Notes: generated by a model from the letters alone, not told the origin. Numbered from the stretch's first letter, positions 1-8,762 are shown. The stretch is 64,000 nt of DNA from Pedobacter psychrodurus (GCF_004331735.1 NZ_SJSO01000020.1:1-64000), one strand, 5' to 3'. Program-made: numbers and translations.

Positions 1-233
1 TTACGTCGCTTCACTTTCAAAAAACAAGGCTTGCCACGTAAGGGAAAGTCTCGAACGGTAATTTCATCGAAAAAGCCTTTAGAAATCAATTTCTCACCTG
101 AATACTCCTCAGGGTGAATGTTTTTTTCTAAAAGATAAATATGATAAGAGCCTTCAGAAAGTTCAAACTTATCAAGTTCAAAGTATTCGGTTAAGCCTTC
201 AGGAAGTATAAAAGATAGTATCGAGGTGTCCAA
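1..233 (-). mobile_element. ISAon1-family transposase N-terminal protein, partial (cut by window edge)
   Basis: An open frame on the minus strand runs off the left edge with no stop. The translation includes ILPEGLTEYFEL, then NIHPEEYSGEKLISKGFF, then DEITVRDFPLRGK. This is the pattern I know from the short N-terminal protein of ISAon1-type insertion sequences in Bacteroidota, where the catalytic transposase follows as a separate ORF (here it would lie left of position 1). No ATG is in frame before the upstream stop, so I took the TTG at 231-233; the true start may be a few codons earlier. The IS end should lie between about 234 and 326, but I could not define terminal repeats. The family call rests on memory of the consensus. 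Confidence 0.6.
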
Positions 234-326
234 AATAATAATGTTGAACAAAATTAAATAAAATTCTCAAATCCCCAACTTTTTTGCTTGATCCCTAGTT
301 TTTAGTTTGCAATTGGCAGTTTATAG

Positions 327-779
327 TTAATCTATGTCACATTTATTAGGGATAATCAAAACAGGACAAGCAGATTTCCTCGCCACGTGTTCAGCAACGC
401 TTCCCATTAAAAAGTGGTACAAACCTGTACGACCATAAGTGCCGATTACAATTAAATCAGATCCCCACTCATCTGATTGCTGGATGATACCATGCGCTGC
501 GGTATCAACAACACTTAAATAAGTTGTTTTTGCGCCTTTGCTGTATTTTGTCTCCATTTCTTTAAGCAAAATATGGCTGTTTTCTTCGCTGTTATCATAG
601 GTTTCTAAAAACACTGGTGCCAGCGTTAAATCGGGATTTACATTAGCCGGGATAGGCTCGATAATGTTAACCAATGCTACTTCTGCTCCAAATTTTTCAG
701 CCATGTCGTAACCGGCTTTTGCCGCTTTTTCTGAGCAGGTACTGTTATCAACGGCAATTAATATTTTTTTAAAATTCAT
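327..779 (-). CDS. Universal stress protein, UspA family
   Basis: A 150-residue single-domain Usp. It starts with the beta strand KKILIAVDNS, where Asp11 is the usual nucleotide contact, and ends with the ATP-binding signature G-2x-G-9x-G-S (residues 113-127), then CPVLIIP. This marks it as the ATP-binding type. Such cytoplasmic proteins are induced by starvation or stress and bind ATP as dimers; the exact role here is unknown. It is a stand-alone gene between an IS edge and a divergent NlpC/P60 gene, with a 110-bp spacer to the latter. Length is normal for the family and the start is the first ATG in frame. Confidence 0.9.
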   Translation of the reverse strand: MNFKKILIAVDNSTCSEKAAKAGYDMAEKFGAEVALVNIIEPIPANVNPDLTLAPVFLETYDNSEENSHILLKEMETKYSKGAKTTYLSVVDTAAHGIIQQSDEWGSDLIVIGTYGRTGLYHFLMGSVAEHVARKSACPVLIIPNKCDID

Positions 780-889
780 GGCGAGCTTATTTAAAAGGTG
801 ATCATCATAAAAATAACAAATTTACATGCAAAATGTTAGGCAATGGATGTATTTTATTAGTTTTACAATAGTTTCACGAGCATATTTAA

Positions 890-1675
890 ATGGAAAATCA
901 ATACAGTATTTGTAGGGTTGCTGTAGCACCTTTAAGAGCAGATGCATCAGATAAAGCAGAAATTGTTTCGCAACTTTTATTTGGCGATCATGTAGAAGTT
1001 ATTCAGAAAGAAGAACGCTGGTGGCTTATTCAAAATGGTTACGATGGTTATGAAGGCTGGATTGATTTCAGACAATTGGCTCCAATTAGCCAAAACCAGT
1101 TTGCAGAAATGCACGATTGTAAATTACTTGCTCCATTAAGTTTCAATAATGTGTTAACAGCTGCCGATGGAAGTTCGTATCATTTAAGCCCCGCAAGTAA
1201 TCTTCCTTATTTGAAAGATGGCTTTTGTTATGCTGGAGCCGAAAAATTCAAGCTGAATTTTGAGCCATATGATAATAGCGCAGTAAACTTCAAAGATCAG
1301 GTTGCCGAAACAGCTAAATTTTTTCAAAATATCCCATACTTATGGGGTGGAAGGCATTTGTTTGGCTTGGATTGCTCTGGTTTTGTACAAACCGTATTTA
1401 AAATGCTAGGCATTAAGTTAAACCGCGATGCTTCGCAACAGGCCGAACAAGGTGAACTGGTTGGCTTTCTTGCTGAATGTAAGGCTGGTGATGTTGCTTT
1501 TTTTGATAACGATGAAGGCAGAATTACACACGTAGGCATTATGTTAAGCCCGAACGAAATTATCCACTCCTCAGCAAAAGTAAAAATTGATCCGATTGAT
1601 GATCAGGGTATTTTTAATAAAGAGCTAGGGAAATATTCACATAAGCTTAGAATTATCAAACGTTTTGTGGAATAG
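890..1675 (+). CDS. C40-family (NlpC/P60) peptidase with N-terminal SH3-like domain
   Basis: The 261-residue protein has a bacterial SH3-like region at about residues 5-65 (LFGDHVEVIQKEERWWLIQ), a linker, and an NlpC/P60 domain from about 135. The catalytic residues are visible: Cys162 in LDCSGF, His214 in THVGI and His226 in IIHSS. Family members cut the gamma-D-Glu-diaminopimelate bond or recycled muropeptides of peptidoglycan. No signal peptide or lipobox is present, so cytoplasmic recycling of murein peptides fits better than wall remodelling; that is an inference. The ATG is the first in frame and follows an AT-rich leader. It stands alone, divergent from the stress-protein gene. Confidence 0.9.
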   Translation: MENQYSICRVAVAPLRADASDKAEIVSQLLFGDHVEVIQKEERWWLIQNGYDGYEGWIDFRQLAPISQNQFAEMHDCKLLAPLSFNNVLTAADGSSYHLSPASNLPYLKDGFCYAGAEKFKLNFEPYDNSAVNFKDQVAETAKFFQNIPYLWGGRHLFGLDCSGFVQTVFKMLGIKLNRDASQQAEQGELVGFLAECKAGDVAFFDNDEGRITHVGIMLSPNEIIHSSAKVKIDPIDDQGIFNKELGKYSHKLRIIKRFVE

Positions 1676-1726
1676 TAGCCAAAAATGTATCCTATATAAA
1701 ATATAAAATAAAAGATACATTTTCTT

Positions 1727-2449
1727 ATGCCACGTAAATTTAAAATTCAGATCTCCAATCCTTGCCATGAAGAGTGGGATAGAATGCAAAACCGTGTAAA
1801 CGGCAAATTTTGCGGTTCCTGCCAAAAATCGGTTATTGATTTTACACATTTCTCAGATCGAGATCTCCGTAATTGGTTTGCAGCAAATCAGGGCAAAAGC
1901 TGTGGAAGGCTTAAGCCTGAGCAGCTTGATCGTTTAATTCATGTGAAATCGAATTTTGCAATTAGCCGGTTTAAACCTAGCCTGATTGCAGCGTCTTTAT
2001 TTGCTTTTTTGAGTTTTCCGAAATTGGGTAATGCAAATATTTCTTCATCGTATCCCACATTTCAGACGGATAATAAGAAATCATTAAAAGATGATGTTTT
2101 AAAAGAAAACGCCGAAGATGATTTTGTTACCATACGAGGTAAAGTTATCGGTAAAGAAGATAAGCTGCCGTTAATTGCTGTGAGTATCAGGATTGAAAAT
2201 TCAAAGATTGGGACAACTACTGATCGAAATGGAGACTTTGAGTTAAGACTGAACAGAAAAGACTTTAAGAATAAAGTAATTCTGGATATCAGGTATATTG
2301 GATTTGAAAGTAAAGAGCTAAAAGTAAATCTCAGTAAAAATGATGTTATTTTTGTTAAAATGAAAATGGATCAATCTATTTTAGGCGGATTGGCCATTAT
2401 TAATTACCCAACATTTTTAGACAGAATTACCCAACTACTAAATGGATAG
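1727..2449 (+). CDS. Carboxypeptidase-regulatory-like domain protein with Cys-rich N-terminus
   Basis: A 240-residue protein. The first 70 residues hold conserved-looking cysteines (Cys13 before HEEW, a CGSC pair near 30-33, and SCGRL near 59), perhaps a metal-binding module. A single hydrophobic segment follows at about residues 83-100, then a CarboxypepD_reg-like beta-sandwich from about 130 (TIRGKVIGKEDKLPLIAVSIRI, then TTTDRNGDFELRL). This sandwich is the domain found at the N-terminus of SusC-type receptors, but no TonB barrel follows. Expected topology is cytoplasmic Cys domain, one membrane span, periplasmic sandwich. Function unknown. It lies 51 bp after the NlpC/P60 gene and converges on the WD40 gene. 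Confidence 0.75.
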   Translation: MPRKFKIQISNPCHEEWDRMQNRVNGKFCGSCQKSVIDFTHFSDRDLRNWFAANQGKSCGRLKPEQLDRLIHVKSNFAISRFKPSLIAASLFAFLSFPKLGNANISSSYPTFQTDNKKSLKDDVLKENAEDDFVTIRGKVIGKEDKLPLIAVSIRIENSKIGTTTDRNGDFELRLNRKDFKNKVILDIRYIGFESKELKVNLSKNDVIFVKMKMDQSILGGLAIINYPTFLDRITQLLNG

Positions 2450-2450
2450 A

Positions 2451-3353
2451 TTAAGGCTGTTCCATTTCCCAAACCATTACCTGCCGGTCATCACCTGTAG
2501 AAATCAAATATTTTCCATCATGGCTCCAGATAATTTTATTGATAGAATGGGTATGTCCGGTTCCTGCTTTTTCCAAGCTTAAAATCTTATACAGTTTAAA
2601 GTTTTCTGCATCCCAAAGTTTAATGCTTTTATCCTGACTGCTTGTGGCAAAATATGGAAGAGTAGGATGAAAGGCAATATCGTAAATGGTAAACATATGT
2701 GCCGGAACAGTTTCCCTCAGTTCATAATTCGGTAGATCCCATATTTTTAATTGGGCATCCCTGCTTCCCGAAATCAGGTATTTGCCTGTAGGGTGATAAG
2801 CCAGTGAGGTTACAGGTAGTGAATGTCCTTCTAAAGATTGTTTTAAACTATAATCAGCTAGGTTATAAATCCTGATCAAATGATCTTTACAGCCAAAAGC
2901 CACTTCGCTTTCGTTGGGGGCAATAGCAATGGCTCTAACGGTATCATAAGCCACTTGGAAGCGGTAAATCTCTGTAAAGTCTACTAGCGACCAAACCGCC
3001 ACTGTTCCATCTTCGCCAGTGGTTAAAAGCTCATTTTTGCCTTTTACGGTTTGTATGTTGAAAATTGGTTTGGTATGGGCAGTAATCCTTGCAATTACTT
3101 TTTGTTCACTAAAATCATAAACGCTAAAAGCACCGCTGCGCTCTCCTATAAATAATTGATTATTGTAATAATGCAGACAATAAACCGAGCTCTGTACCGG
3201 CATTTTAACTCGAACAAAAGCCATTGTATGTAATGACCACTCTACAACTCCCTTATCGTTCCCTGCGCTAAAAAATATACCATCCTCATCTGAGTTGGCA
3301 AGCGCGTAAACAGGATTTTGGTGTCCAGGTAGGGTTTGTAGGTGTTTGAGCAT
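2451..3353 (-). CDS. WD40-repeat beta-propeller protein
   Basis: The 300 residues consist almost entirely of WD40 blades. Recurring units include HQNPVYALANSDEDGIFFSAG, GHSLPVTSLAYHPTGKYLISGS, then AQLKIWDL and KSIKLWD. Seven blades fit the length, giving a closed propeller. There is no signal peptide, so it should be a cytoplasmic protein-interaction scaffold; the partner is unknown. It sits 75 bp downstream of hisIE on the same strand and could be read through from the his operon, although nothing ties it to histidine synthesis. Its stop is one base from the convergent stop at 2449. Confidence 0.88.
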   Translation of the reverse strand: MLKHLQTLPGHQNPVYALANSDEDGIFFSAGNDKGVVEWSLHTMAFVRVKMPVQSSVYCLHYYNNQLFIGERSGAFSVYDFSEQKVIARITAHTKPIFNIQTVKGKNELLTTGEDGTVAVWSLVDFTEIYRFQVAYDTVRAIAIAPNESEVAFGCKDHLIRIYNLADYSLKQSLEGHSLPVTSLAYHPTGKYLISGSRDAQLKIWDLPNYELRETVPAHMFTIYDIAFHPTLPYFATSSQDKSIKLWDAENFKLYKILSLEKAGTGHTHSINKIIWSHDGKYLISTGDDRQVMVWEMEQP

Positions 3354-3428
3354 TTATTGAGGTTTAGGGTTTAGGGTTTTAGGGTATAAGGTTAGGCATC
3401 TAGCACCTTACGCCTTTTACCTCAAACC

Positions 3429-4031
3429 TTATTTGTGTCTTTTCTCTAAATTCTTTGCTATATCTTGAATAGATAACCCTTTCTCTTTCAATAAAAATAA
3501 AAGGTGGAAAACAAGATCAGATGCTTCTCCAATGAGTTCTTCTTCCGATTCAGCAAGTGCAGCGATTACAGTTTCTACGCCTTCTTCCCCAACTTTTTGG
3601 GCAATTTTGTTTAATCCCTTACTGCGCATTTTGTTGATATAAGATCCTTCAACCGGATTCTCATATCGATCGGTAATGATGTTTTCGAGCTCGAAAATAA
3701 AGTTCTGATTAAAATCTGTTTTAAAACAACTGCGGCTACCAGTATGGCAAGTTGGACCAACAGCATCAGCTTTAATTAGGATCGTATCGTTATCACAGTC
3801 TACAAAAAGTTCTTTAACAAACAAAAAGTTGTTGCTGGTTTCACCTTTCGTCCAAAGGCGGTTTTTAGCGCGTGAAAAGAAAGTTACTTTGCCTTCGGTC
3901 TGTGTTTTCTCCAGTGCCTCAGCATTCATATAACCAAGCATTAAAACCTCTAAAGTTTTATAATCTTGTATAATTACCGGGAGTAAGCCAGCTGTTTTAT
4001 CCCAATCAAGAGATGATGTATCGATATTCAT
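3429..4031 (-). CDS. hisIE: Bifunctional phosphoribosyl-AMP cyclohydrolase / phosphoribosyl-ATP pyrophosphatase
   Basis: Performs steps 2 and 3 of histidine synthesis. The N-terminal cyclohydrolase domain shows the metal/substrate motif DCDNDTILIKAD and the conserved CHTGSRSCF. The C-terminal pyrophosphatase domain shows EEGVETVIAA and a helical SDLVFHLLFLL stretch. I start it at the ATG of MNIDTSS, at 4029-4031. The frame is open to an ATG at 4064, but those 11 extra codons derive from a repeat-like spacer (gactgccgactccagac) and are not family-like. This is the last his gene, 61 bp after hisF, and it should be co-transcribed with the operon. Confidence 0.93.
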   Translation of the reverse strand: MNIDTSSLDWDKTAGLLPVIIQDYKTLEVLMLGYMNAEALEKTQTEGKVTFFSRAKNRLWTKGETSNNFLFVKELFVDCDNDTILIKADAVGPTCHTGSRSCFKTDFNQNFIFELENIITDRYENPVEGSYINKMRSKGLNKIAQKVGEEGVETVIAALAESEEELIGEASDLVFHLLFLLKEKGLSIQDIAKNLEKRHK

Positions 4032-4092
4032 TTTAATTTTATTATTTCTGAAAAGCAGACTCATGACTAGGGACTGCCGACTCCAGACTTAT

Positions 4093-4848
4093 TTATATTC
4101 TTACCGGAATGTTATTCCTTTTCAATTCTTGTTTTAAATCTGGAATTAGGATTTCGCCATAATGAAATACCGAAGCTGCAAGTGCTGCATCAACATTGGC
4201 TTTTTGGAAAACCTCGGTAAAATGATCCATACTACCTGCTCCACCTGATGCAATAATCGGGATATTGATCATTTTGTTTACTTTACTGAGCAATCCACAA
4301 TCAAAACCAGCTTTGGTACCATCGTGGTCCATCGAAGTTAACAAGATTTCTCCGGCGCCCAAATCTTCTGCCTGTTTAATCCAGTTTTCGGTTTCCAACT
4401 CGGTAATTAGTCTTCCTCCATTTAGGTGGACCATATTTTTACCGTTTACATATTTGGTGTCGACAGCTAAAACCACAAATTGTACCCCAAAAGTTTTAGC
4501 CAGGTCTTCTATCAGTTTTGGATTTCGAACCGCGGCCGAATTGATACTGATTTTATCTGCTCCTGCATTTAACAACGCTTCCGCATCGGCAATTTCGGTT
4601 ATTCCACCACCAATGGTAAAGGGAATATTTAATTGCCTTGCAACTGATTTAACCATTTCGATCATTGTTTTACGACGCTCGTGAGTGGCCGTAATATCCA
4701 GGAAAACCAATTCATCGGCTCCTTGTTGTGCATATTGGGCAGCTAGTTCAACAGGATCGCCAGCATCGCGTAAATCAACAAAGTTTACACCTTTTACCGT
4801 GCGACCGTCTTTAACGTCTAAACAAGGGATTATTCTTTTACTAAGCAT
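4093..4848 (-). CDS. hisF: Imidazole glycerol phosphate synthase, cyclase subunit HisF
   Basis: A 251-residue (beta/alpha)8 barrel of normal length. Catalytic Asp11 (CLDVKDG) and Asp130 (LAVDTK) are both present, as are the phosphate-binding loops GGGI near 80-83 and ASGGAGS near the end. It uses ammonia supplied by HisH to turn PRFAR into IGP and AICAR, linking histidine and purine synthesis. It is separated from hisA by a 172-bp spacer carrying two palindromic repeat elements, and lies 61 bp before hisIE. Confidence 0.97.
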   Translation of the reverse strand: MLSKRIIPCLDVKDGRTVKGVNFVDLRDAGDPVELAAQYAQQGADELVFLDITATHERRKTMIEMVKSVARQLNIPFTIGGGITEIADAEALLNAGADKISINSAAVRNPKLIEDLAKTFGVQFVVLAVDTKYVNGKNMVHLNGGRLITELETENWIKQAEDLGAGEILLTSMDHDGTKAGFDCGLLSKVNKMINIPIIASGGAGSMDHFTEVFQKANVDAALAASVFHYGEILIPDLKQELKRNNIPVRI

Positions 4849-4861
4849 TTGTTTGGGTTTT

Positions 4862-4977
4862 CGTCATTGCGAGGCATGAAGCAATCTTAATGTTTTCACT
4901 TTGAGCGATTCGTCACCCTGAATTTATTTCAGGGTCTTTATTGCATGAAAGATGCTGAAATAAATTCAGCATGACGA
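4862..4977. repeat. Intergenic palindromic repeats between hisA and hisF
   Basis: Two elements side by side. At 4862-4888 is a half copy of the GTCATTGCGAGG...GAAGCAATCT element seen elsewhere in the window. At 4911-4975 is an imperfect palindrome whose arms (gtcaccctgaatttatttca and its complement tgaaataaattcagcatgac) would form a long hairpin. The hairpin lies inside the his transcript and could affect mRNA stability or act as partial attenuation between hisA and hisF. Confidence 0.7.
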
Positions 4978-5020
4978 TCGCCTATTTGCAATGAGCCAAA
5001 TATTATATTATAATTCTTCT

Positions 5021-5770
5021 TTAAATCGAACTCAAGGCCTTCAAATTCCACTCTTTAATTTCTTCGATGGTAATGCGGTCTTCGTAAATCGCTTTTCCAA
5101 CCACTACACTTCTAATTGGGTATTTGGCCAGATCGTAAATATCCTGCATCGAACTTACACCACCTGAAGCAATGAGTTTAATCATAGGCGAATGTTCAAG
5201 CAGTTTTTCGTATAGATCGATTGCGGCGCCACCTAGTTTTCCATCTTTGCTGATATCGGTGCATAAGAAACGGAAAAACCCTAACGAAAGACATTTGTCA
5301 ACGTAATCCATCAGTTTGATCGGCGAGCTTTCCATCCAGCCAGAGTATTTAATAACTTCATCCAAAACATCGATTGCAATTACAATACGGTTTGCATAAT
5401 CGTCTTTTTTAGCAAAAGCCTCACTCAATTGAGGTAAGAAATCAGGATTGGTAATGGCTTGTGTACCTACAATTACGCGGTGTATTCCGGCATCAAGCAA
5501 ATTGGTAACCTGCTCAATGGTTCTAATACCTCCACCGTACTGCACTTTCATTTCAGTTTTTTTAATAATCTCGAAAAGTGTTTTTTGATTACTAAAATCA
5601 CCTTTAGCTCCGTTTAAATCAATAATGTGAATGAAATCGGTGCCATTTGAACGGTATTTTTCTATCATTTCGGGGATAGAAACGTCGTATTCCGTTTTTT
5701 GGTTGTAATCGCCTTCACGAAGACGGACAACTTTTCCATCCAAAATATCAATAGCAGGTATTATGTACAT
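5021..5770 (-). CDS. hisA: ProFAR isomerase HisA
   Basis: A 249-residue (beta/alpha)8 isomerase that converts ProFAR to PRFAR. The catalytic aspartates are Asp8 (IPAIDIL) and Asp134 (IAIDVLDE). The phosphate-binding motifs are YGGGIRT near residue 80 and ASGGVSS near 207. Only one base separates its start from the hisH stop, so translational coupling is likely. Length and motifs are ordinary for the family, and the ATG at 5770 is the natural start. Confidence 0.97.
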   Translation of the reverse strand: MYIIPAIDILDGKVVRLREGDYNQKTEYDVSIPEMIEKYRSNGTDFIHIIDLNGAKGDFSNQKTLFEIIKKTEMKVQYGGGIRTIEQVTNLLDAGIHRVIVGTQAITNPDFLPQLSEAFAKKDDYANRIVIAIDVLDEVIKYSGWMESSPIKLMDYVDKCLSLGFFRFLCTDISKDGKLGGAAIDLYEKLLEHSPMIKLIASGGVSSMQDIYDLAKYPIRSVVVGKAIYEDRITIEEIKEWNLKALSSI

Positions 5771-5771
5771 T

Positions 5772-6404
5772 TTATAAGCTTAAGTTTGAAAAATTTTTTA
5801 ATACTAGTTCGCCGGCTTTTCCCGATTTTTCAGGATGAAATTGAACGCCGTAAAAATTATCTTTTTGTACCGCTGCCGAAAACTTTAAACCATAATCAGC
5901 AGATGCGATGTCAAAAGTAGGGTTATATTCAATAAAGTACGAATGCACAAAGTAAAATTGTGTATTATCTTCAACACCTTCAAATAGTGAATTGTTTTTT
6001 GGGCTCACCGCATTCCAACCCATATGTGGTATTTTGATATTCAATGACTTATCGAATTTTTTGGTTTTAACCGGAACGATATTTAAAAGTGCAGCATCAC
6101 CCTCTTCTGAGTGTTCGGTAATGAGTTGCATGCCTACACAGATGCCAAGAACTGGTTTAGTTAGTTTTTTAATCGCCTCAACCAAGCCTGTTCCCTTTAA
6201 TTTTTCCATAGCGGCACCCGCATGGCCAACACCAGGAATGATGATGTGGCTATATTTTTCGAGGTCACTTTCTGTATTTACCATACCGTAGGTTACATTT
6301 AAGCGATCTAAGGCTGCGGTAAGGGAGAAGATGTTGCCTGCTCCGTAATTTATTATTCCAACCCCTAAATCCCCTAAAGGAGACTTTGAATTTTTATCCT
6401 CCAT
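5772..6404 (-). CDS. hisH: Imidazole glycerol phosphate synthase, glutaminase subunit HisH
   Basis: A class-I glutamine amidotransferase that supplies ammonia to HisF. The triad is Cys89 (GICVGMQ), His190 and Glu192 (QFHPEKSG). In the family the protein normally begins directly with a MIGIINYGAGN-like strand; here that strand is GVGIINYGAGN at residues 15-25, preceded by MEDKNSKSPLGDL. The extra codons come from a dispersed repeat that also occurs at the GH3 gene start, and no ATG/GTG/TTG lies at the ancestral position. The new start at 6404 is therefore forced. The enzyme otherwise looks intact. Confidence 0.95.
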   Translation of the reverse strand: MEDKNSKSPLGDLGVGIINYGAGNIFSLTAALDRLNVTYGMVNTESDLEKYSHIIIPGVGHAGAAMEKLKGTGLVEAIKKLTKPVLGICVGMQLITEHSEEGDAALLNIVPVKTKKFDKSLNIKIPHMGWNAVSPKNNSLFEGVEDNTQFYFVHSYFIEYNPTFDIASADYGLKFSAAVQKDNFYGVQFHPEKSGKAGELVLKNFSNLSL

Positions 6405-6431
6405 ACAATTTGCATTATATTTTTGTTTTTG

Positions 6432-6545
6432 TTTTGAAAATGAATGTCAGTTTTTCATGGGTGCTGTGGTCCCGCTATTCGTTGCAAGTCCCGATGAAGA
6501 ATCGGGAGCTTTCCACTGCTATCGGGTTTATTTAACAACATTCCT
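6432..6545 (+). repeat. About 110-bp dispersed intergenic element, copy 1
   Basis: This spacer between hisB and hisH shares long blocks with the reverse complement of 53930-54060: gaatgtcagt, catggg, cccgctattcgtt and cactgctatcgggttta. An internal hairpin (cccgat ... atcggg) replaces a different hairpin at the same place in the second copy. It carries no credible ORF. It may be a non-autonomous mobile element or a structured RNA; see findings. Confidence 0.75.
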
Positions 6546-6586
6546 GTTTAAAACCCATTCCATCATCCATTTTCCCTCTTACATTC

Positions 6587-7720
6587 TTACAATAGCCCTT
6601 TCGTGCTCGGTAAAACCATTTTCTCGGCATCGCGTTTAATTGCCATTTTAATTGCTTTGGCAAATGCTTTAAAAATAGCTTCAATTTTATGATGCTCGTT
6701 ATCGCCTTCTGCTTTTACGTTTAAATTACATTTTGCGGCATCGCTAAACGATTTAAAGAAGTGATAAAACATTTCTGTAGGCATATCGCCAACTTTTTCG
6801 CGTTTAAATTCAGCATCCCAAACAATCCAGTTTCTTCCTCCAAAATCAATAGCTACCTGTGCCAGGCAATCGTCCATTGGTAAGCAAAAACCATACCTTT
6901 CGATACCTAATTTGTTGCCTAAACCTTTGGCAAAAGCTTCGCCTAAGGCAATACCAGTATCTTCGATCGTGTGGTGTTCGTCGATGTGTAAATCGCCTTT
7001 TGCAATTACCTCTAAATCTACACTTCCATGTCTGGCAATCTGATCAAGCATATGATCGAAAAAGTTTAAACCGGTTTCAATTTTGGCTTTTCCTGTTCCA
7101 TCCAGATCGAGGTTAATGATGATATCGGTTTCGTTGGTTTTGCGTTCATGGTGAATTTTTCTGCTCCCTGCTTTAAGCAAGTTGTAGATATCTTCCCATT
7201 TCTTGGTTTCTAAAATGATGATGTCCAAGAGTGTTTCATGTTTATCCAAAGCTTCTGTAGAACCCAGTGCATCATTCTGACGAAGAAAAATTGCTTTGGC
7301 ACCTAAATTTTTAGCCAAAACCACATCGTTTAAACGATCGCCAATTACGAAAGAATTTTTCAGATCGTAATCTTCGCTGAAATATTTAGTTAATAAAGCA
7401 GTACCAGGTTTACGGGTAGGCGCATTGTCTTTTGCAAAAGTTCTATCAATTACAATCTCACTAAAATGAACACCTTCGCCTTCAAAAGTATCGAGCATGA
7501 AATTGTGGATCGGCCAGAAATTTTCCTCAGGATTTGAAAGTGTTCCTAATCCATCTTGGTTCGTCACCATTACCAGTTCGTAATCCAGTTCGGCTGCAAT
7601 TTTCGATAAATAATATAATGAACGTGGATAAAATTTAAGCTTTGCAAAATTATCTACCTGCTCATCATCAGGCTCAATATTTAACGTTCCATCGCGGTCT
7701 ATAAATAATACTTTTTTCAT
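6587..7720 (-). CDS. hisB: Bifunctional histidinol-phosphatase / imidazoleglycerol-phosphate dehydratase
   Basis: The 377-residue fusion matches the enterobacterial-type HisB layout. Residues 1-165 are a HAD phosphatase: FIDRDGTL gives nucleophile Asp8 and acid Asp10, with VIGDRLND as the Mg-binding end. From about 190 comes the dehydratase, with NFFDHMLDQ and the metal-binding repeats DEHHTIED and EHHKIEA. It catalyses step 6 (IGP dehydration) and step 8 (Hol-P dephosphorylation). It begins one base after the hisC stop, and 182 bp with a repeat element follow before hisH. Confidence 0.97.
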   Translation of the reverse strand: MKKVLFIDRDGTLNIEPDDEQVDNFAKLKFYPRSLYYLSKIAAELDYELVMVTNQDGLGTLSNPEENFWPIHNFMLDTFEGEGVHFSEIVIDRTFAKDNAPTRKPGTALLTKYFSEDYDLKNSFVIGDRLNDVVLAKNLGAKAIFLRQNDALGSTEALDKHETLLDIIILETKKWEDIYNLLKAGSRKIHHERKTNETDIIINLDLDGTGKAKIETGLNFFDHMLDQIARHGSVDLEVIAKGDLHIDEHHTIEDTGIALGEAFAKGLGNKLGIERYGFCLPMDDCLAQVAIDFGGRNWIVWDAEFKREKVGDMPTEMFYHFFKSFSDAAKCNLNVKAEGDNEHHKIEAIFKAFAKAIKMAIKRDAEKMVLPSTKGLL

Positions 7721-7721
7721 C

Positions 7722-8762
7722 TTAAAAATTTTCTAGAACAGTTAATAGTTTGTCGTTTTCTTCTTTTGTACCCACAGTAATCCTTAAACATCCTTCGCAT
7801 AAAGTTACTTTAGAACGGTCGCGGACAATGATGCCCTGGTCAACCAAAGTATCATAAATTGTTAACGCATCGGTAACTTCTGTCAGGATAAAATTAGCAT
7901 CAGAAGGATATACTTTTTTAACAATATTTAGTGCAGTTAAGGCCTTACTTAAACGGTCTCTTTCTGCAACAGATTCTTTAATCCAATCGTTAACCTGAGC
8001 GATGTTTTTCAGCGCTTCAAAAGCTAAATCCTGAGTAGCTTGATTGATGTTGTAAGGTGGCTTAATTTTGTTCAAAACATCGATCACTTTTGTGGAAGAA
8101 AATGCCATGCCTAAACGCAAAGCGGCAAGCCCCCAGGCCTTCGAAAAAGTTTGCAAAATCACCAGGTTTCCATACTCGGTTAACTCCTGAATAAAGGTCT
8201 TCTGTCGGGCGTAATTAATGTACGCTTCATCCACTACAACGATGCCATTAAAGTTGGCTAAAATGGTTTCAATATCTTCGCGGTTTATTGAATTTCCAGT
8301 CGGATTATTTGGCGAACAAATGAAGATTAATTTGGTGTTTTTATCAATCGTTTCTGCGATTTTTTCCATATCCAATTGGAAGTTCGGAAGCAGGCTTACT
8401 TTGCGTATTTCTACATCGTTTATATTGGCCGAAACTTCGTACATGCCATAGGTTGGAGGTAGCACAATTACGTTGTCTTTTCCAGGATTACAGAATGCGC
8501 GAAATAATAAATCGATCGCTTCATCGCTACCGTTTCCTAAAAAAGTATTCTCGATCGGCACACCTTTTATTTTACTGATTGCATCTTTTAAATCAAGTTG
8601 CAATGGATCAGGATAACGGTTGTAATTTGCTGGTAATGGCGAACCATAACTGTTCTCGTTTGCATCTAAAAATACAGATGCCTGACCTTTAAATTCGTCC
8701 CTGGCGGTAGAGTAGGGGCGAAGGTTCTTTATATTTTCTCTTACTAAATCGTTAATGTCCAT
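7722..8762 (-). CDS. hisC: Histidinol-phosphate aminotransferase
   Basis: A 346-residue fold-type I PLP enzyme. The Schiff-base lysine is Lys208 in TFSKAWGLAALRLG. Other hallmarks are NENSYG near 36, GNGSDEAI near 77, the SPNNPTGN loop near 150 and VVDEAY near 176. It converts imidazole-acetol phosphate to histidinol phosphate using glutamate. It is tightly coupled to hisB (one-base gap), and the hisD-hisC spacer is 56 bp. Size is normal and the start is the first ATG after a stop. Confidence 0.96.
   Translation of the reverse strand: MDINDLVRENIKNLRPYSTARDEFKGQASVFLDANENSYGSPLPANYNRYPDPLQLDLKDAISKIKGVPIENTFLGNGSDEAIDLLFRAFCNPGKDNVIVLPPTYGMYEVSANINDVEIRKVSLLPNFQLDMEKIAETIDKNTKLIFICSPNNPTGNSINREDIETILANFNGIVVVDEAYINYARQKTFIQELTEYGNLVILQTFSKAWGLAALRLGMAFSSTKVIDVLNKIKPPYNINQATQDLAFEALKNIAQVNDWIKESVAERDRLSKALTALNIVKKVYPSDANFILTEVTDALTIYDTLVDQGIIVRDRSKVTLCEGCLRITVGTKEENDKLLTVLENF

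Noticed and set aside
3354..3428. Telomere-like ttagggtttaggg run between WD40 and hisIE genes
   Set aside because: Only a few irregular units in a short spacer; no sign of a linear replicon.
4265..4684. 139-codon plus-strand frame opposite hisF
   Set aside because: Mirror image of the hisF coding sequence; hisF is certain.
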